Shown one piece after another: positions 26,690 through 36,539 of a DNA stretch of 64,000 nt (position 1 is its first letter; each line of letters opens with the position of its first letter). Both the position numbers and the translations under genes were made by a program. The DNA is from Thiocystis violascens (GTDB lineage Bacteria; Pseudomonadota; Gammaproteobacteria; Chromatiales; Chromatiaceae). Below the pieces are notes generated by a model. The model was not told where the DNA came from and made no database searches. It saw only the letters and a list, made by a program, of their open reading frames with translations. The stretch covers positions 1-64,000 of the forward strand of contig DYNM01000014.1 in the NCBI GenBank assembly GCA_020721065.1, written 5' to 3'.

Positions 26690-27768
26690 TGATATTGAAG
26701 GATTTTTTTAACCGCTTCTCGCGCTTCACGCTGCCCGGCGCGGGGCAGATGGCACTGCACCGGCGCTGGCGTCAGTGTGTGCCGCTGCGGTGGCGACGGG
26801 TGCTGGCGCGGCGGCATCGCCACTGGTTGCTGGATGTCCGCAGTCTCACGACGGCGCAGCAGTGGCGGGTGAGTGGTGAGGAACAGACGCTGCTGGGCGA
26901 GCTTGATCTGAGCGCCAGCGCGGACTGGTCAGCGCAGTTCAAACCTGAGCCACGGGCGTTGCCAATCCAAACGGTATTACGGCTGCCGACGGCTGCGGTC
27001 TTAACGCGGCATGTCTCGCTACCGGCGCAGGTGCGCAGCAATTTGGCGCAAGTGGTGCTGCATGAGCTGGATCGGCTGTCACCATTTCAGGCGCACGAGG
27101 TGTTTTTTACATATCGGCTGCTGCCGACTGCGCCAGCGGCACTGCGGTTGACGCTAGAGCTGGCGCTGTGTCGGCGCGATCAGGTCACGGGATGGTTGAC
27201 GCCGTTGGCAACTGCCGGAGCGCCCGTTGCTTGCGTGACGTGGGCGGGAGCGTGGGCGGATGCCAATCTGTTGCCGCACGCCGAGCGTCCGCAGCGCCAG
27301 CCGCACGTCACGCTGACGCACGGTTTGCTGGCGTTGACGGCGGTGCTGGTGCTGGCTGGGTTATTCAGTCCGTTGTGGCAATTGCAGCATCAGGTGGCGA
27401 CGGTGGATGCCGAATTACGGCGGGTGCGGGAGCAGGCGGTGATGGTTGACACGCTGCGGCAGGAGTTGGAACGCGCCCGCGAGCGCAGCACGGTGTTAGT
27501 GCGGCAGCAACAAGCGCAGCCGTCGCTGTTGGAAGTATTGCGCGAATTAACGGAACGCTTGCCCGATGACACTTGGATTCAGACGTTGGAATATAGCGAT
27601 GGTCGCGTTGAGGTGCGCGGTGAGTCGGGGCAAGCGACGGCGTTAATTGCAATTTTGGAGCAAGCGCCGCATTTTGAGGAGGTGACATTTAAGTCGCCGG
27701 TGACGCAAATTGCCCGCACTGGCAAGGAGCGTTTTAACCTGTCCTTGCGCGTTCTTACTGACAACTGA
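26686..27768 (+). CDS. gspL: GspL/PilN-like inner-membrane secretion protein
   Basis: 360 residues, overlapping gspK by four bases. Seen: an N-terminal cytoplasmic region with PilM/GspL-like character (PTAAVLTRHVSLPAQ; LDRLSPFQAHEVFFTYRLL), one transmembrane helix (LLALTAVLVLAGLF, about residue 210), a coiled-coil stretch and a PilN-type periplasmic domain (LLEVLRELTERLPDDTWIQTLE). It would link the secretion ATPase to the inner-membrane platform. No separate gspM follows. The stop codon lies in an ACTGACAACTGAC heptamer repeat, so the last residues, TDN, are repeat-encoded. Confidence 0.82.
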   Translation: MMILKDFFNRFSRFTLPGAGQMALHRRWRQCVPLRWRRVLARRHRHWLLDVRSLTTAQQWRVSGEEQTLLGELDLSASADWSAQFKPEPRALPIQTVLRLPTAAVLTRHVSLPAQVRSNLAQVVLHELDRLSPFQAHEVFFTYRLLPTAPAALRLTLELALCRRDQVTGWLTPLATAGAPVACVTWAGAWADANLLPHAERPQRQPHVTLTHGLLALTAVLVLAGLFSPLWQLQHQVATVDAELRRVREQAVMVDTLRQELERARERSTVLVRQQQAQPSLLEVLRELTERLPDDTWIQTLEYSDGRVEVRGESGQATALIAILEQAPHFEEVTFKSPVTQIARTGKERFNLSLRVLTDN

Positions 27769-27811
27769 CAACCGCCAACTTTTTCCCGCCATCACGTCTT
27801 TCTCAAAACAC

Positions 27812-30022
27812 ATGGTCACATCTACCGGCAATCTTCCCGTCGCCACGACGACTGACGAGGGCGCAATTCAGCATTGGCTGACGCAGTTGGCTCCGCATTA
27901 TCCCGCCGAGGCAGTCACGCAGATCAGCGCGGCCTGCGCGGTGCTGATCGCGCACGAGGGCAATCGTCGTCTCGATACCGGCGAGCGTCACGTCCGCCAT
28001 GTTCTGTCAACCGCCGACATCTTGGTCAAGCTCCAAATGGATGCGGAAACCGTTGTCGCCGCACTGCTCAACGGTTGCTTGAATCACCCCGATTTAACCG
28101 CCACCGCGCTGCAAACGCAGTTTGGCAGCGGCATTGCCCGCATGGTTGGCGATCTCGCTCGCATCGGACAGCTTGCCAATGTGGACGCGATCATCGCCGC
28201 CAAAGATCAGGAAGAGCACGAGGAAAATCTGCGGCGGCTGCTGTTGGGCATTGCTGAGGATGTGCGGGTGGTGCTGGTGGTGCTCGCCGAGCGGATGCAC
28301 CTGATGCGAGCGATCAAAACGTTGGAGCCAGAGCGTCGCGCCAAGCTGGCGCGTGATACTCAGCGCGTGTATGCCCCGCTGGCTAATCGGCTCGGCATCT
28401 GGCAAATCAAGTGGGAATTGGAAGATTTGAGCCTGCGTTATTTGCAACCTGATGAATATAAACGGATTGCAAATTTGCTGGTGGAGCGCCGCGCCGAGCG
28501 GGAGCATTACATCGCGGCGGTGCTCGACATTCTGCGCACGGCGTTTGCGGAGGCGGGAATTGAGGCTGAAATCACCGGTCGCCCCAAACATATTTACAGC
28601 ATCTGGAAAAAGATGCGCCGTAAAGCCGTTGATATTGAGGAGATTTTTGATTTACGCGCCGTGCGGATTTTGGTGCCGAGCGTCGCCGATTGTTATGCCG
28701 CACTCGGGCTGGTTCACGGGCGCTGGCGGCATATTCCCAAAGAATTTGATGATTACATCGCCACGCCGAAGGGCAATTTTTATCAATCGCTGCATACCGC
28801 CGTGATCGGCCCGGAAGATAAACCGTTGGAGGTGCAGATTCGCACCCACGACATGCACCGCCACGCGGAATTCGGGGTGGCGGCGCATTGGGCGTACAAA
28901 GAAGCGAAAGGTCACGATGCTGCGTTTCAGCGCCGCGTGGTGTGGATGCGCAATTGGCTGGAGTTGAAAAATGAAGGCGAGCGCAGCGACGGCATCTTGC
29001 AGCGGTTTAAGTCTGAATTTGAGCCGGTTCATATTTATGTGCTCACGCCGCAGGCGAAGGTGATTGAGCTGCCGAAGGGCGCGACGCCGTTGGATTTTGC
29101 TTACGCGATTCATTCTGAGATTGGCAATCGCTGTCGCGGGGCGCGGGTGAATGATCGGATTGTGCCGCTGAATCAAACGCTGACCAGCGGCGATAAAGTG
29201 GAAATTCTGACCCAAAACAATGCGATGCCGAGCCGGGATTGGCTCAGTCCGCATCATGGTTATTTGGTGACGGCGCGAGCGCGGAATCGGGTGCGGCAGT
29301 GGTTCAAACAGCAGCATTTTGAGCAACACGTTCAAGACGGGCGCACGGCATTAGGGCTGGAGCTGGCGCGGCTGGGGATTGCGGACAAGTTGCGGCTGGA
29401 CGAGCTGGCAACCAAGTTTAATTTTCGGCGCGGTGACGATGTGCTGGCGGCGATTGGCTGCGGTGATCTCGCGGTCGGGCAGGTCGCCCGCCAAGTAGGT
29501 GAGCCAAAGGTGGTGGAAACGCCGCTGCCGCGTCCGCCGGTGAAAGCGAAAACCACTGCGGCGAAATCCGCTGGCAATGATGTGGTGGTTGAGGGCGTGG
29601 ACGCTTTGCTCACGCAGTTGGCGCAGTGCTGCAAACCGGTGCCATTTGATGAGATCGTGGGCTTTGTCACACGCGGGCGCGGCGTCACCATTCACCGCCA
29701 CAATTGCCCGAATATCCAGCATTTAGCGGAGACGGAGCGCGAGCGCCTGCTTCAGGTGCGGTGGGCGGGGCAGCAGCCGACGGCGTTGTATCCGGTAGAT
29801 ATGCTGGTGATTGCGACGGATCGCAAAGGCTTGTTGCGCGATGTGTCGGCGGTGTTTGCGGATGTCGATGTAGACGTGATTGGCGTCAACACCTATTCCG
29901 AGCGCAGCACTGACTGCGCGACGATGCGTTTTTCGATTGAAATCAAAAACATGAAAAAAATCGAGCAGTTGACGAATCGGCTCCAGCAGCTTCCCGAAGT
30001 GCTGGAAGTACGGCGCTCTTGA
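27812..30022 (+). CDS. relA: (p)ppGpp synthetase RelA
   Basis: 736 residues from ATG 27812; codons upstream lie in the repeat region after gspL. RelA makes (p)ppGpp on stalled ribosomes. Seen: a pseudo-hydrolase HD domain in which the HDxxED motif is replaced (ALLNGCLNHPD), the synthetase domain with RPKHIYSIWKKM and EFDDYIATPKGNFYQSLHT, where the acidic EFDD marks the RelA rather than SpoT type, a TGS domain (YVLTPQAKVIELPKGAT) and a C-terminal ACT domain (VDMLVIATDRKGLLRDVSAV). Hydrolase activity is therefore unlikely. It follows gspL by 43 bases and may share a transcript. Confidence 0.95.
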   Translation: MVTSTGNLPVATTTDEGAIQHWLTQLAPHYPAEAVTQISAACAVLIAHEGNRRLDTGERHVRHVLSTADILVKLQMDAETVVAALLNGCLNHPDLTATALQTQFGSGIARMVGDLARIGQLANVDAIIAAKDQEEHEENLRRLLLGIAEDVRVVLVVLAERMHLMRAIKTLEPERRAKLARDTQRVYAPLANRLGIWQIKWELEDLSLRYLQPDEYKRIANLLVERRAEREHYIAAVLDILRTAFAEAGIEAEITGRPKHIYSIWKKMRRKAVDIEEIFDLRAVRILVPSVADCYAALGLVHGRWRHIPKEFDDYIATPKGNFYQSLHTAVIGPEDKPLEVQIRTHDMHRHAEFGVAAHWAYKEAKGHDAAFQRRVVWMRNWLELKNEGERSDGILQRFKSEFEPVHIYVLTPQAKVIELPKGATPLDFAYAIHSEIGNRCRGARVNDRIVPLNQTLTSGDKVEILTQNNAMPSRDWLSPHHGYLVTARARNRVRQWFKQQHFEQHVQDGRTALGLELARLGIADKLRLDELATKFNFRRGDDVLAAIGCGDLAVGQVARQVGEPKVVETPLPRPPVKAKTTAAKSAGNDVVVEGVDALLTQLAQCCKPVPFDEIVGFVTRGRGVTIHRHNCPNIQHLAETERERLLQVRWAGQQPTALYPVDMLVIATDRKGLLRDVSAVFADVDVDVIGVNTYSERSTDCATMRFSIEIKNMKKIEQLTNRLQQLPEVLEVRRS

Positions 30023-30037
30023 GTGGTTGAGTAGTTG

Positions 30038-30400
30038 TCAGTTGGCAGCCGAATCCGGTTGCGTCATTTCCACCTGCGCAAGCAGTAGCTCATCACCACT
30101 CAGCAATTGCGTGGTCACACTTTCACACGCGCCACAACTCAGACGATTTGCCGTCGCTGGCGTCACTGCGCCGCAGTCCAAACAGGTCACGCGAATCGGC
30201 GTGGTCTCAATCACCAATTCCGCGTGTTCCGCGCAGGTACCCAACGCTGCCAACGGGTAGGCGTGTTGTAGCAACGTCGCCTCCACACCGGCTAACGGGC
30301 CAATGATGAGGCGGATGCGCGTCACCTGCGTGGCGGCGTGTTGCAGTGCCAACTGCTCTACTTGGGTGAGTAGCGCCTGACATAAGGAGAGTTCGTGCAT
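30038..30400 (-). CDS. hypA: Hydrogenase nickel-insertion protein HypA
   Basis: 120 residues. HypA binds nickel and delivers it, with HypB, to [NiFe]-hydrogenase precursors. Seen: the N-terminal MHE nickel-binding triad (MHELSLCQALL) and the zinc site CLDC...CGAC near residues 80-100. Complete and of normal length. No hydrogenase structural or other hyp gene is adjacent; the only hydrogenase-like gene in the window (16.5-18.1 kb) has lost its Ni ligands. The stop codon lies in a heptamer-like repeat. Confidence 0.93.
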   Translation of the reverse strand: MHELSLCQALLTQVEQLALQHAATQVTRIRLIIGPLAGVEATLLQHAYPLAALGTCAEHAELVIETTPIRVTCLDCGAVTPATANRLSCGACESVTTQLLSGDELLLAQVEMTQPDSAAN

Positions 30401-30537
30401 GATCGTTTGCTGCGCTGACGCGAATTAAGGTACTGGCGTTCAACATGTCCCTAAGTACAGTGTTTTTCAAACTTTTTTAGGGTTACATTTTCGCATAGAC
30501 TGCAATAAATAAGCGTTTATTGTTGTTGATTTTATCT

Positions 30538-31287
30538 ATGAATAACGACCACTTACGGCGCTATCACCGCCAAATGTTATTACCCACTTTAGGTATCGCT
30601 GGACAACAACGCCTTGCCGCAGCGCGGGTGCTGATTGTCGGCTTGGGTGGTTTGGGATCACCGGTGGCGATGTATCTCGCTGCTGCTGGCGTGGGCAAAT
30701 TGCTGTTGGCAGATGGTGACTGCGTCGATTTTTCTAACTTGCACCGCCAAATTTTGCATCCCACCGCCCACGTTGGGCTGGCAAAAACGGAGTCAGCGTG
30801 CCGGACATTGGCCGCGCTTAATCCTGAGGTTGAATTGGTGCCGCTGGCAACGGCGTTGACAGCGGAGACCTTGCCGCAGTGGGTGAGGCAGGTGGATGTG
30901 GTATTAGATTGCAGCGACAACTTCACCACCCGATTTGCGATCAATGCAGCCTGCAACGCTGCTGGTGTGCCGTTGATTTCTGGAGCGGCGCTGCGGCTAG
31001 AAGGTCAGGTCACGGCGTTTTCTGGGCGGGCGGGCGATCCTTGTTATCGCTGTTTATTTCCCGACGGCGCTGACTATTCCAGCGACACCTGCGCAACCGA
31101 TGGCATCTTGCCGCCGCTGGTAGGCATCATTGGCGGAATGCAAGCAACTGAGGCGCTCAAATTGCTTGCCGGCATGGGAACGCCGTTGTTTGGACGCTTA
31201 TTGCTGCTGGATGCTGCCACCATGAACTGGCGCAGTTTACGTTTGCGCTCTGATCCGGGTTGTCCAATTTGTGGGCAGCGCATTTGA
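30538..31287 (+). CDS. moeB: ThiF/MoeB-type sulfur-carrier adenylyltransferase
   Basis: 249 residues from ATG 30538. It adenylates the C-terminal glycine of MoaD or ThiS. Seen: YHRQMLLPTLGIAGQQRL at the start, the nucleotide-binding VLIVGLGGLGSPVAMYLAAAGVG, DGDCVDFSNLHRQILH, LDCSDNFTTRFAIN, and the two CxxC zinc pairs CYRC and CPIC. All are typical of MoeB. Related HesA/ThiF proteins share these motifs, so the carrier partner is uncertain. Divergent from hypA with a 137-base gap; the following 276 bases are repeat-rich. Confidence 0.88.
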   Translation: MNNDHLRRYHRQMLLPTLGIAGQQRLAAARVLIVGLGGLGSPVAMYLAAAGVGKLLLADGDCVDFSNLHRQILHPTAHVGLAKTESACRTLAALNPEVELVPLATALTAETLPQWVRQVDVVLDCSDNFTTRFAINAACNAAGVPLISGAALRLEGQVTAFSGRAGDPCYRCLFPDGADYSSDTCATDGILPPLVGIIGGMQATEALKLLAGMGTPLFGRLLLLDAATMNWRSLRLRSDPGCPICGQRI

Positions 31288-31361
31288 ATTGAAGTGGTAA
31301 GTGACAGTTGGAATTAAAAAAATAAAAAAAATAACTGACTGTCAACACATTTTAGTCACCA

Positions 31362-31475
31362 TTAGGAGTGACGTAGTAACAAATTTTTAATTGTCATTGT
31401 TCAGTTGTCAGTAAAAAACACGATGAGCACTGACAACTCAATCAATCGCCTATATCGCAATTGCGTCACTCCTAA
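31362..31475. mobile_element. MITE-like element 1 (terminal inverted repeats, internal heptamers)
   Basis: Begins TTAGGAGTGACG and ends with the inverted CGTCACTCCTAA; the right end extends to TATATCGCAATTGCGTCACTCC. Between them, heptamer motifs face each other (CAGTTGTCAGT at 31402-31412, ACTGACAACT at 31429-31438). About 114 bp and too short to code. Element 2 at 36540-36677 has the same plan. Confidence 0.65.
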
Positions 31476-31530
31476 AGTCATTGGTTGAGTGATCCATGAC
31501 AACGATGTTTTTTACTGACAACTGAACACT

Positions 31531-31557
31531 GCCAACTAAACACTGCCAACTGAAAAT
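31531..31557. repeat. Degenerate heptamer repeat upstream of the hybrid kinase
   Basis: ACTGACAACTGAACACTGCC and further CCAACTGAA units run up to 7 bases before the kinase start codon. It is a decayed form of the ACTGACA array. Confidence 0.7.
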
Positions 31558-31563
31558 GTCTTT

Positions 31564-34500
31564 ATGAAACTGAGCCGACTCTCGCTCGTTTTTTCCGCTA
31601 CGTTGGCATTGATGCTCATCGTCAACGGTGCTTTTACCCTCTTTGTTTGGAATGCACACGTTCAACTCAGCGCCGCCCATGAACATCGCCAGCGGGCACT
31701 CATTTTGGTACAAACGTTACAGCGAGAATCGGAATTGCTGATGCGGCTGGTAACGCTCTATATCAATTCAACCGACATGCGTTTTTTATTGATGTATTAC
31801 GACATCCTCGCCATCCGCGAAGGTGAAAAACCCGTAATTACACAACGCAATCCCATCGTGTATTGGGAACAAGCTATTGCAGGGGCAACGCAACATCAAC
31901 TACCCCTCATTGGTTTGCACCAACCATTACGCGAGCGAATGCGCTCATTAGGATTTCAATCCACAGAATTAGCCGCGCTGGATGCGGTGTTCACCGCTAC
32001 TGAAGATTTAAAAGAACTCGAACAAATCGCCTTTGCCGCCACGCAAGGGTTATACGATCCGAAAACTAACATGTTCATTTCCGATGGCGAGCCAGATGTG
32101 AATTTTGCCCGCCAACGCATTTCTGGACGTGACTATAACCAACGCCGTTTGCGTCTGTCTGAAACGATTGATGTCTTGATGGAACGTGTCGATCAACGCA
32201 CCAATAGCGATTTGCACCACGCCCGCGCCCGCCTGCAAGATTGGATTCTCGCCTCAATTCTGGGTTTAACCCTGATGACTGGCTTGATTTTGATCGAAAT
32301 TCGCATCTTATCCCGACATGTTCTCGCCCCGGTGCGCCAGCTCCGTCTCGTCGCCGGGCAATTATCACAAGGGCAATATCACGTTCGCGTCGGGCGGCTG
32401 GCGGGGGCGGAAGAACTGATCATGCTCGGCACCACGTTGGATGATATGGCGCAGGCCGTCGCCAACGACATTCAGCACCGCGAAAGTGTGCAGCAAGAAT
32501 TGGAACAGTCCCGCCAGCGTGCCGAAGCAGCAACGGAAGCAAAAAGCCGCTTTCTCGCCAACATGAGTCACGAAATCCGCACCCCGATGAACGCCATCAT
32601 CGGCATGTTGTATCTCACGCTCAGTACCACGCTCAATCCGCAACAGCAGGATTATCTGGTCAAGGCACAAGCCGCCGCCAAGTCACTGCTGGGCATTCTC
32701 AACGACATCTTGGATTTTTCTAAAGTCGAAGCCGGACGGCTGGAGCTTGATCCCTCGCCCTTTCAATTAGAGCGTGTGATTGGCGAGGCGTTGCTGTTGG
32801 TGCAACAACACGCGCAGGAAAAAGAGATCGAGCTGTTGTTTGATGCGCGGGGATTGTGGGCGATTCGTCAACCCGGCGAAGTCTTGGGCGATGCGCTGCG
32901 ATTGCGACAAGTGTTGACTAACTTATTGTCCAACGCGGTGAAATTTACCGCCGTCGGTCATGTGCGCCTGCTGGTGGAACCAATCCGCGAAAGCGCCGAG
33001 GAAATCGAGCTGCATTTTGCCGTTGAGGACACCGGCATCGGCATCACGCCCGAGCAGTTGACGCGCCTGTTTACGGAATTCACTCAAGGCGATGGCTCAA
33101 CCACCCGTCGTTATGGCGGCACCGGCTTGGGTTTGGTCATCGCCCAACGTTTGGTAGACATGATGGGCGGACAGTTGACCGTTGAAAGTCAACTCGGACA
33201 AGGCACCACCTTTTATTTCACCATCACCCTGCCCCGCGCCCACACCAGCAGCGTGGTCGAACCGCAACCTGAACAATTCAAACAGTTGCGCGTTTTGGTG
33301 GTCGATGACTACCCCGAAGCGCGGATCACCTTAGTGGGTTTATTGCGGCATCTGGGCATTCAACGAGTAGAAGAATGCAGCACTGGCGGGCAAGCATTAG
33401 AGCGTTTGGAAAGCGCATGGACAGTCGGCAATCCCTACGATCTGCTGGTGCTAGATTGGATGATGCCCGGCATGGATGGCGCAGCGGTGTTACGCACTCA
33501 GCGCCTGCGCAACATTCCGCCGCCGCCACATATTTTGATCGCCTCCGCCTGTGATCCGGGCGACATCCGCGATCAGGCATTGCAACTCGGCGTGTGCGAT
33601 TTCATCACCAAACCCGTATTGCCACAGGATTTGCGCGAACGCCTGCGCCGGATGCTGGGAACGACGCCGCATCTGACTGTTGCCGCCGCGTCCACCATGC
33701 CGCCGCAATTTTTTGGAATGCGGGTATTATTAGTAGAAGATAACTTATTAAATCAACAAATTGCGTTGGAACTGATGCAAGCGCAAGGCGTCATTGTGGA
33801 GCTGGCCAATAACGGCTCCGAGGCACTAGAACAATTAGCCCGCCGCCCACCAGATGCCTTCGCACTGGTCTTGATGGATTTGCAAATGCCAGTGCTTGAC
33901 GGTTATCAAACTACAGAACAATTGCGAGCCAATCCGCGTTATGACCACTTGCCGATTGTCGCCATGACTGCTCACGCACTAGTGGAAGAACGTCAACACG
34001 GTTTGGAATTGGGAATGCAAGGCTATCTCTCCAAACCCTTTGATCCTAATGATCTCTTTGCCATTTTATCGCGCTATTGGAATGGCTCAGGTTCAGCCAC
34101 CACCGCCACTGTTGAAACACTGAGCACTGCTGCCGTCATGTCAAATGTGTTTACCATTCAAGGACTCGACGCCCAACAAGGGTTAATGCGCGTTGGCGGC
34201 AAGTTAGCGTTTTATCAACGCTTATTGGTTGGTTTTCACAGCCAATTTCACACCGCCCCGACGACGCTACGCACGGCACTCGCGCAAGGCGATTGGGATG
34301 GTGCCCGCCGCTTGATCCACACGCTCAAAGGATTAGCCGGAACCTTGGGCATGACCGCACTACAACAGGCGGCGCTGGCGCTGGAAGCGGCGCTGCGGAC
34401 ACAAGATGCAACAGCAACGGCACGTTTAACAGAATTCATTGCACTATTGGAACCATTATTAGCGCAATTAAACACGTTGGTTATTCAAGAAGCAGAGTTG

Positions 34501-34716
34501 CAAACACCCTCAATTGACAAAGACGACTTGAACCAACACCTATCTGCATTGCGCAAATTATTAAGCGAAGGTGATGCCGAAGCACTTGAATTATGGACAA
34601 CCCACGCCGACGCATTTGCCAATATATTTAATCCCAACACACTGCGCCGAATTCGCGTCGCACTCGATCATTTTGATTTCGAGGCAGCGTTGGCGCTACT
34701 TCAGTCAGATGCTTAA
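31564..34716 (+). CDS. Hybrid sensor histidine kinase with two receiver domains and HPt
   Basis: 1050 residues. Order: transmembrane helix near 9-30, a periplasmic sensor region of about 200 residues rich in helices, second transmembrane helix near 229-249, HAMP, HisKA with phospho-accepting H336 (NMSHEIRTPMNA), HATPase with LTNLLSNAVKFT, DTGIGI and GGTGLGL, receiver 1 with D631 (LDWMMPGMDG), receiver 2 with D772 (MDLQMPVLDGY), and a C-terminal HPt with H919 (LIHTLKGLAGTLG). All phosphorelay residues are present. No response regulator with an output domain is adjacent, so the final target is elsewhere. The barrel and PstS-like genes directly downstream suggest a shared sensory or uptake task (inference). 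Confidence 0.93.
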   Translation: MKLSRLSLVFSATLALMLIVNGAFTLFVWNAHVQLSAAHEHRQRALILVQTLQRESELLMRLVTLYINSTDMRFLLMYYDILAIREGEKPVITQRNPIVYWEQAIAGATQHQLPLIGLHQPLRERMRSLGFQSTELAALDAVFTATEDLKELEQIAFAATQGLYDPKTNMFISDGEPDVNFARQRISGRDYNQRRLRLSETIDVLMERVDQRTNSDLHHARARLQDWILASILGLTLMTGLILIEIRILSRHVLAPVRQLRLVAGQLSQGQYHVRVGRLAGAEELIMLGTTLDDMAQAVANDIQHRESVQQELEQSRQRAEAATEAKSRFLANMSHEIRTPMNAIIGMLYLTLSTTLNPQQQDYLVKAQAAAKSLLGILNDILDFSKVEAGRLELDPSPFQLERVIGEALLLVQQHAQEKEIELLFDARGLWAIRQPGEVLGDALRLRQVLTNLLSNAVKFTAVGHVRLLVEPIRESAEEIELHFAVEDTGIGITPEQLTRLFTEFTQGDGSTTRRYGGTGLGLVIAQRLVDMMGGQLTVESQLGQGTTFYFTITLPRAHTSSVVEPQPEQFKQLRVLVVDDYPEARITLVGLLRHLGIQRVEECSTGGQALERLESAWTVGNPYDLLVLDWMMPGMDGAAVLRTQRLRNIPPPPHILIASACDPGDIRDQALQLGVCDFITKPVLPQDLRERLRRMLGTTPHLTVAAASTMPPQFFGMRVLLVEDNLLNQQIALELMQAQGVIVELANNGSEALEQLARRPPDAFALVLMDLQMPVLDGYQTTEQLRANPRYDHLPIVAMTAHALVEERQHGLELGMQGYLSKPFDPNDLFAILSRYWNGSGSATTATVETLSTAAVMSNVFTIQGLDAQQGLMRVGGKLAFYQRLLVGFHSQFHTAPTTLRTALAQGDWDGARRLIHTLKGLAGTLGMTALQQAALALEAALRTQDATATARLTEFIALLEPLLAQLNTLVIQEAELQTPSIDKDDLNQHLSALRKLLSEGDAEALELWTTHADAFANIFNPNTLRRIRVALDHFDFEAALALLQSDA

Positions 34717-34759
34717 TTGTGTAATTCAACAGTAAACAATGAGGGTGCGGGAGATTTTA

Positions 34760-36055
34760 ATGACAGCAAGACAGCTTGCTTGGTGTGCGTTAATACTGTT
34801 GGGGATGCAGCCTTTAATTGGGCGAGCAGAATTAAGCATCTCTGGTTTTGGCACTTTAGGCGGCACGATTTCCAATCAAGACTTCATCTATCAACGCTTT
34901 ATTGATAATAGCGGCACCTTAAAAAACGACACCATCGGCGGTTTACAATTAGACGCAGACCTTGGCACCACCTGGGGATTAACGTTACAAACCAAACTCG
35001 CACCCTCGCAGCAACGCGATACTGGTTTTGATCCCACACTCTCATGGGCATTTCTATCATGGCGACCAACAAATGAATGGTTATTGCGTTTGGGACGCTT
35101 ACGCATTCCGGGATTTCTTCATTCGACAACAATGGACGTAGGAATGTCATTTACTTTTGCCCATTTGCCATTTGAACTATATTCAGTATCACCCACATTT
35201 GATACTGCTGGAATTTCCATCAGTAAAACGTGGCTACAACCTGGGCGAGAATGGAGTTTGGATGGTTATTTAGGCGTATCGGAAGCAGATTGGCGCTATT
35301 ATTTCCGCGATGGCATTCCGGCGAACGCGCCTGCCGGCGCGTTTTTTAGTGAAGTAAATATGGATTTAACTACCGGTTTAGTATTGGCACTCAATGAACG
35401 CGGTAATCGTTGGCGCGTTGGTTTACACCGCGTTGATTTCAAACTGGGTTTAGGTTCACTGCTAAATGAATATACCTTTGTAACACTCTTACCCGGCACC
35501 AAAATTGGTTATTATCAAACTCTAACCACACCATTGATTCCCAACTCGCCACACAACGTTGAAACCGCGATTGCTTATGCACTCAATTTAAGCATGGAAC
35601 TCAGTTTGCCATACCAATTACGTTTAACCACCGAATATGTGCAACGCCGTATCGTCAACATCACCACTGGTTTAGATGTCAATGTAGGTTATATCGCCTT
35701 AGAAAAAAGAATTGGCAAATGGACGCCTTATAGTTATTGGTCAGCGATTCGTTCTTTGACGCCACGTCTCAATTTTTACGATACCCTCAATACCAATCGG
35801 GTACCAAAATTGATTCCAAATGCCGCCATGATTAACGCTAGTCAACGCAGCGGCGCAGATTTATATCATGCGTATGATCAACAATCCATTGCAATTGGCA
35901 CTGCTTACCAGCTCACCCCACAAAGTAAATTAAAATTTGAATGGATTAACACTCGCAGCGGACGCGCATCTAGTTTTATTGATGCACCACTTGGCGAAGA
36001 GACTGGGCATCGCCAGTTCAACCTATTTTCTTTTTCTTATAATGCAGTATTTTGA
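34760..36055 (+). CDS. Outer-membrane beta-barrel (porin-like) protein, copy 1
   Basis: 431 residues from ATG 34760, which is preceded by GGGAG at good spacing; an ATG at 34739 is possible. Seen: a signal peptide (ARQLAWCALILLGMQPLIGRA), then ELSISGFGTLGGTISNQDF and alternating amphipathic strands with many aromatic girdle residues, ending NLFSFSYNAVF. The C-terminal phenylalanine is typical of outer-membrane barrels. Copy 2 at 36710 shares the start (SGFGTLGG, QDFIYQRFID), AFLSWRP, DWRYY and the end. Family is not named with certainty; it resembles porin-like barrels found near periplasmic binding proteins. Its last bases overlap the possible ATG of the next gene. Confidence 0.8.
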   Translation: MTARQLAWCALILLGMQPLIGRAELSISGFGTLGGTISNQDFIYQRFIDNSGTLKNDTIGGLQLDADLGTTWGLTLQTKLAPSQQRDTGFDPTLSWAFLSWRPTNEWLLRLGRLRIPGFLHSTTMDVGMSFTFAHLPFELYSVSPTFDTAGISISKTWLQPGREWSLDGYLGVSEADWRYYFRDGIPANAPAGAFFSEVNMDLTTGLVLALNERGNRWRVGLHRVDFKLGLGSLLNEYTFVTLLPGTKIGYYQTLTTPLIPNSPHNVETAIAYALNLSMELSLPYQLRLTTEYVQRRIVNITTGLDVNVGYIALEKRIGKWTPYSYWSAIRSLTPRLNFYDTLNTNRVPKLIPNAAMINASQRSGADLYHAYDQQSIAIGTAYQLTPQSKLKFEWINTRSGRASSFIDAPLGEETGHRQFNLFSFSYNAVF

Positions 36056-36065
36056 GGAACAGCAC

Positions 36066-36476
36066 TTGCGCCTACTTATCCTCATAATCCTATTATTTTT
36101 TGTGACTTTATCTGTCGTTGCCGAGCCACTGATCATTGGTCATGCGGGTCTACCAACGCTCGACCGTTCTACGTTACAACATATTTATACTGGTAAAATA
36201 GTTGAACTTCAGGGAATTCGGGTGATTCCCGTAAATCTTGCTGTTGGTCATCATTTGCGCCAACGCTTTTTAGAATTGTATATGCAGCAAGATGAAAATC
36301 AATATGCTGCATATTGGATTATGCGGCGTTATGTTGGTAAAGGTAAACCACCAAAAGATTTAAATAGCACAGCAGAAATGCAGCGTTTTATTACAGAAAC
36401 ACCCGGGGCAATTGGTTATATTGATAGCAACGAAGCAAGTCCAGAACTCAATATCTTGCTAAAAAACTTTGAATAA
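36066..36476 (+). CDS. Short PstS-like periplasmic protein, copy 1
   Basis: 136 residues from TTG 36066, which has TGAGGA seven bases ahead and gives the signal peptide RLLILIILLFFVTLSVVAEP; ATG 36042 is an alternative start. The mature part (about 115 residues) contains IIGHAGLPTLDRSTLQHIYTGK, PVNL, RYVGKGKPP and TPGAIGYID. These blocks match the N-terminal lobe of PstS-like (PBP-like_2) phosphate-binding proteins, which are normally much longer. So it is a one-lobe or trimmed relative, and phosphate binding is not proven. Its ribosome site lies in the end of the barrel gene. Confidence 0.78.
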   Translation: MRLLILIILLFFVTLSVVAEPLIIGHAGLPTLDRSTLQHIYTGKIVELQGIRVIPVNLAVGHHLRQRFLELYMQQDENQYAAYWIMRRYVGKGKPPKDLNSTAEMQRFITETPGAIGYIDSNEASPELNILLKNFE

Positions 36477-36539
36477 TAAGTCATTATTTTACGCTGTTAC
36501 CACCAAATAACGCTCAATATACGCTAGTGTTTTAGTTGC

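Noticed and set aside
31288..31563. Possible small gene or tRNA between moeB and the hybrid kinase
   Set aside because: Sequence is explained by the MITE-like element and decayed heptamers; no cloverleaf and no frame with a ribosome site.
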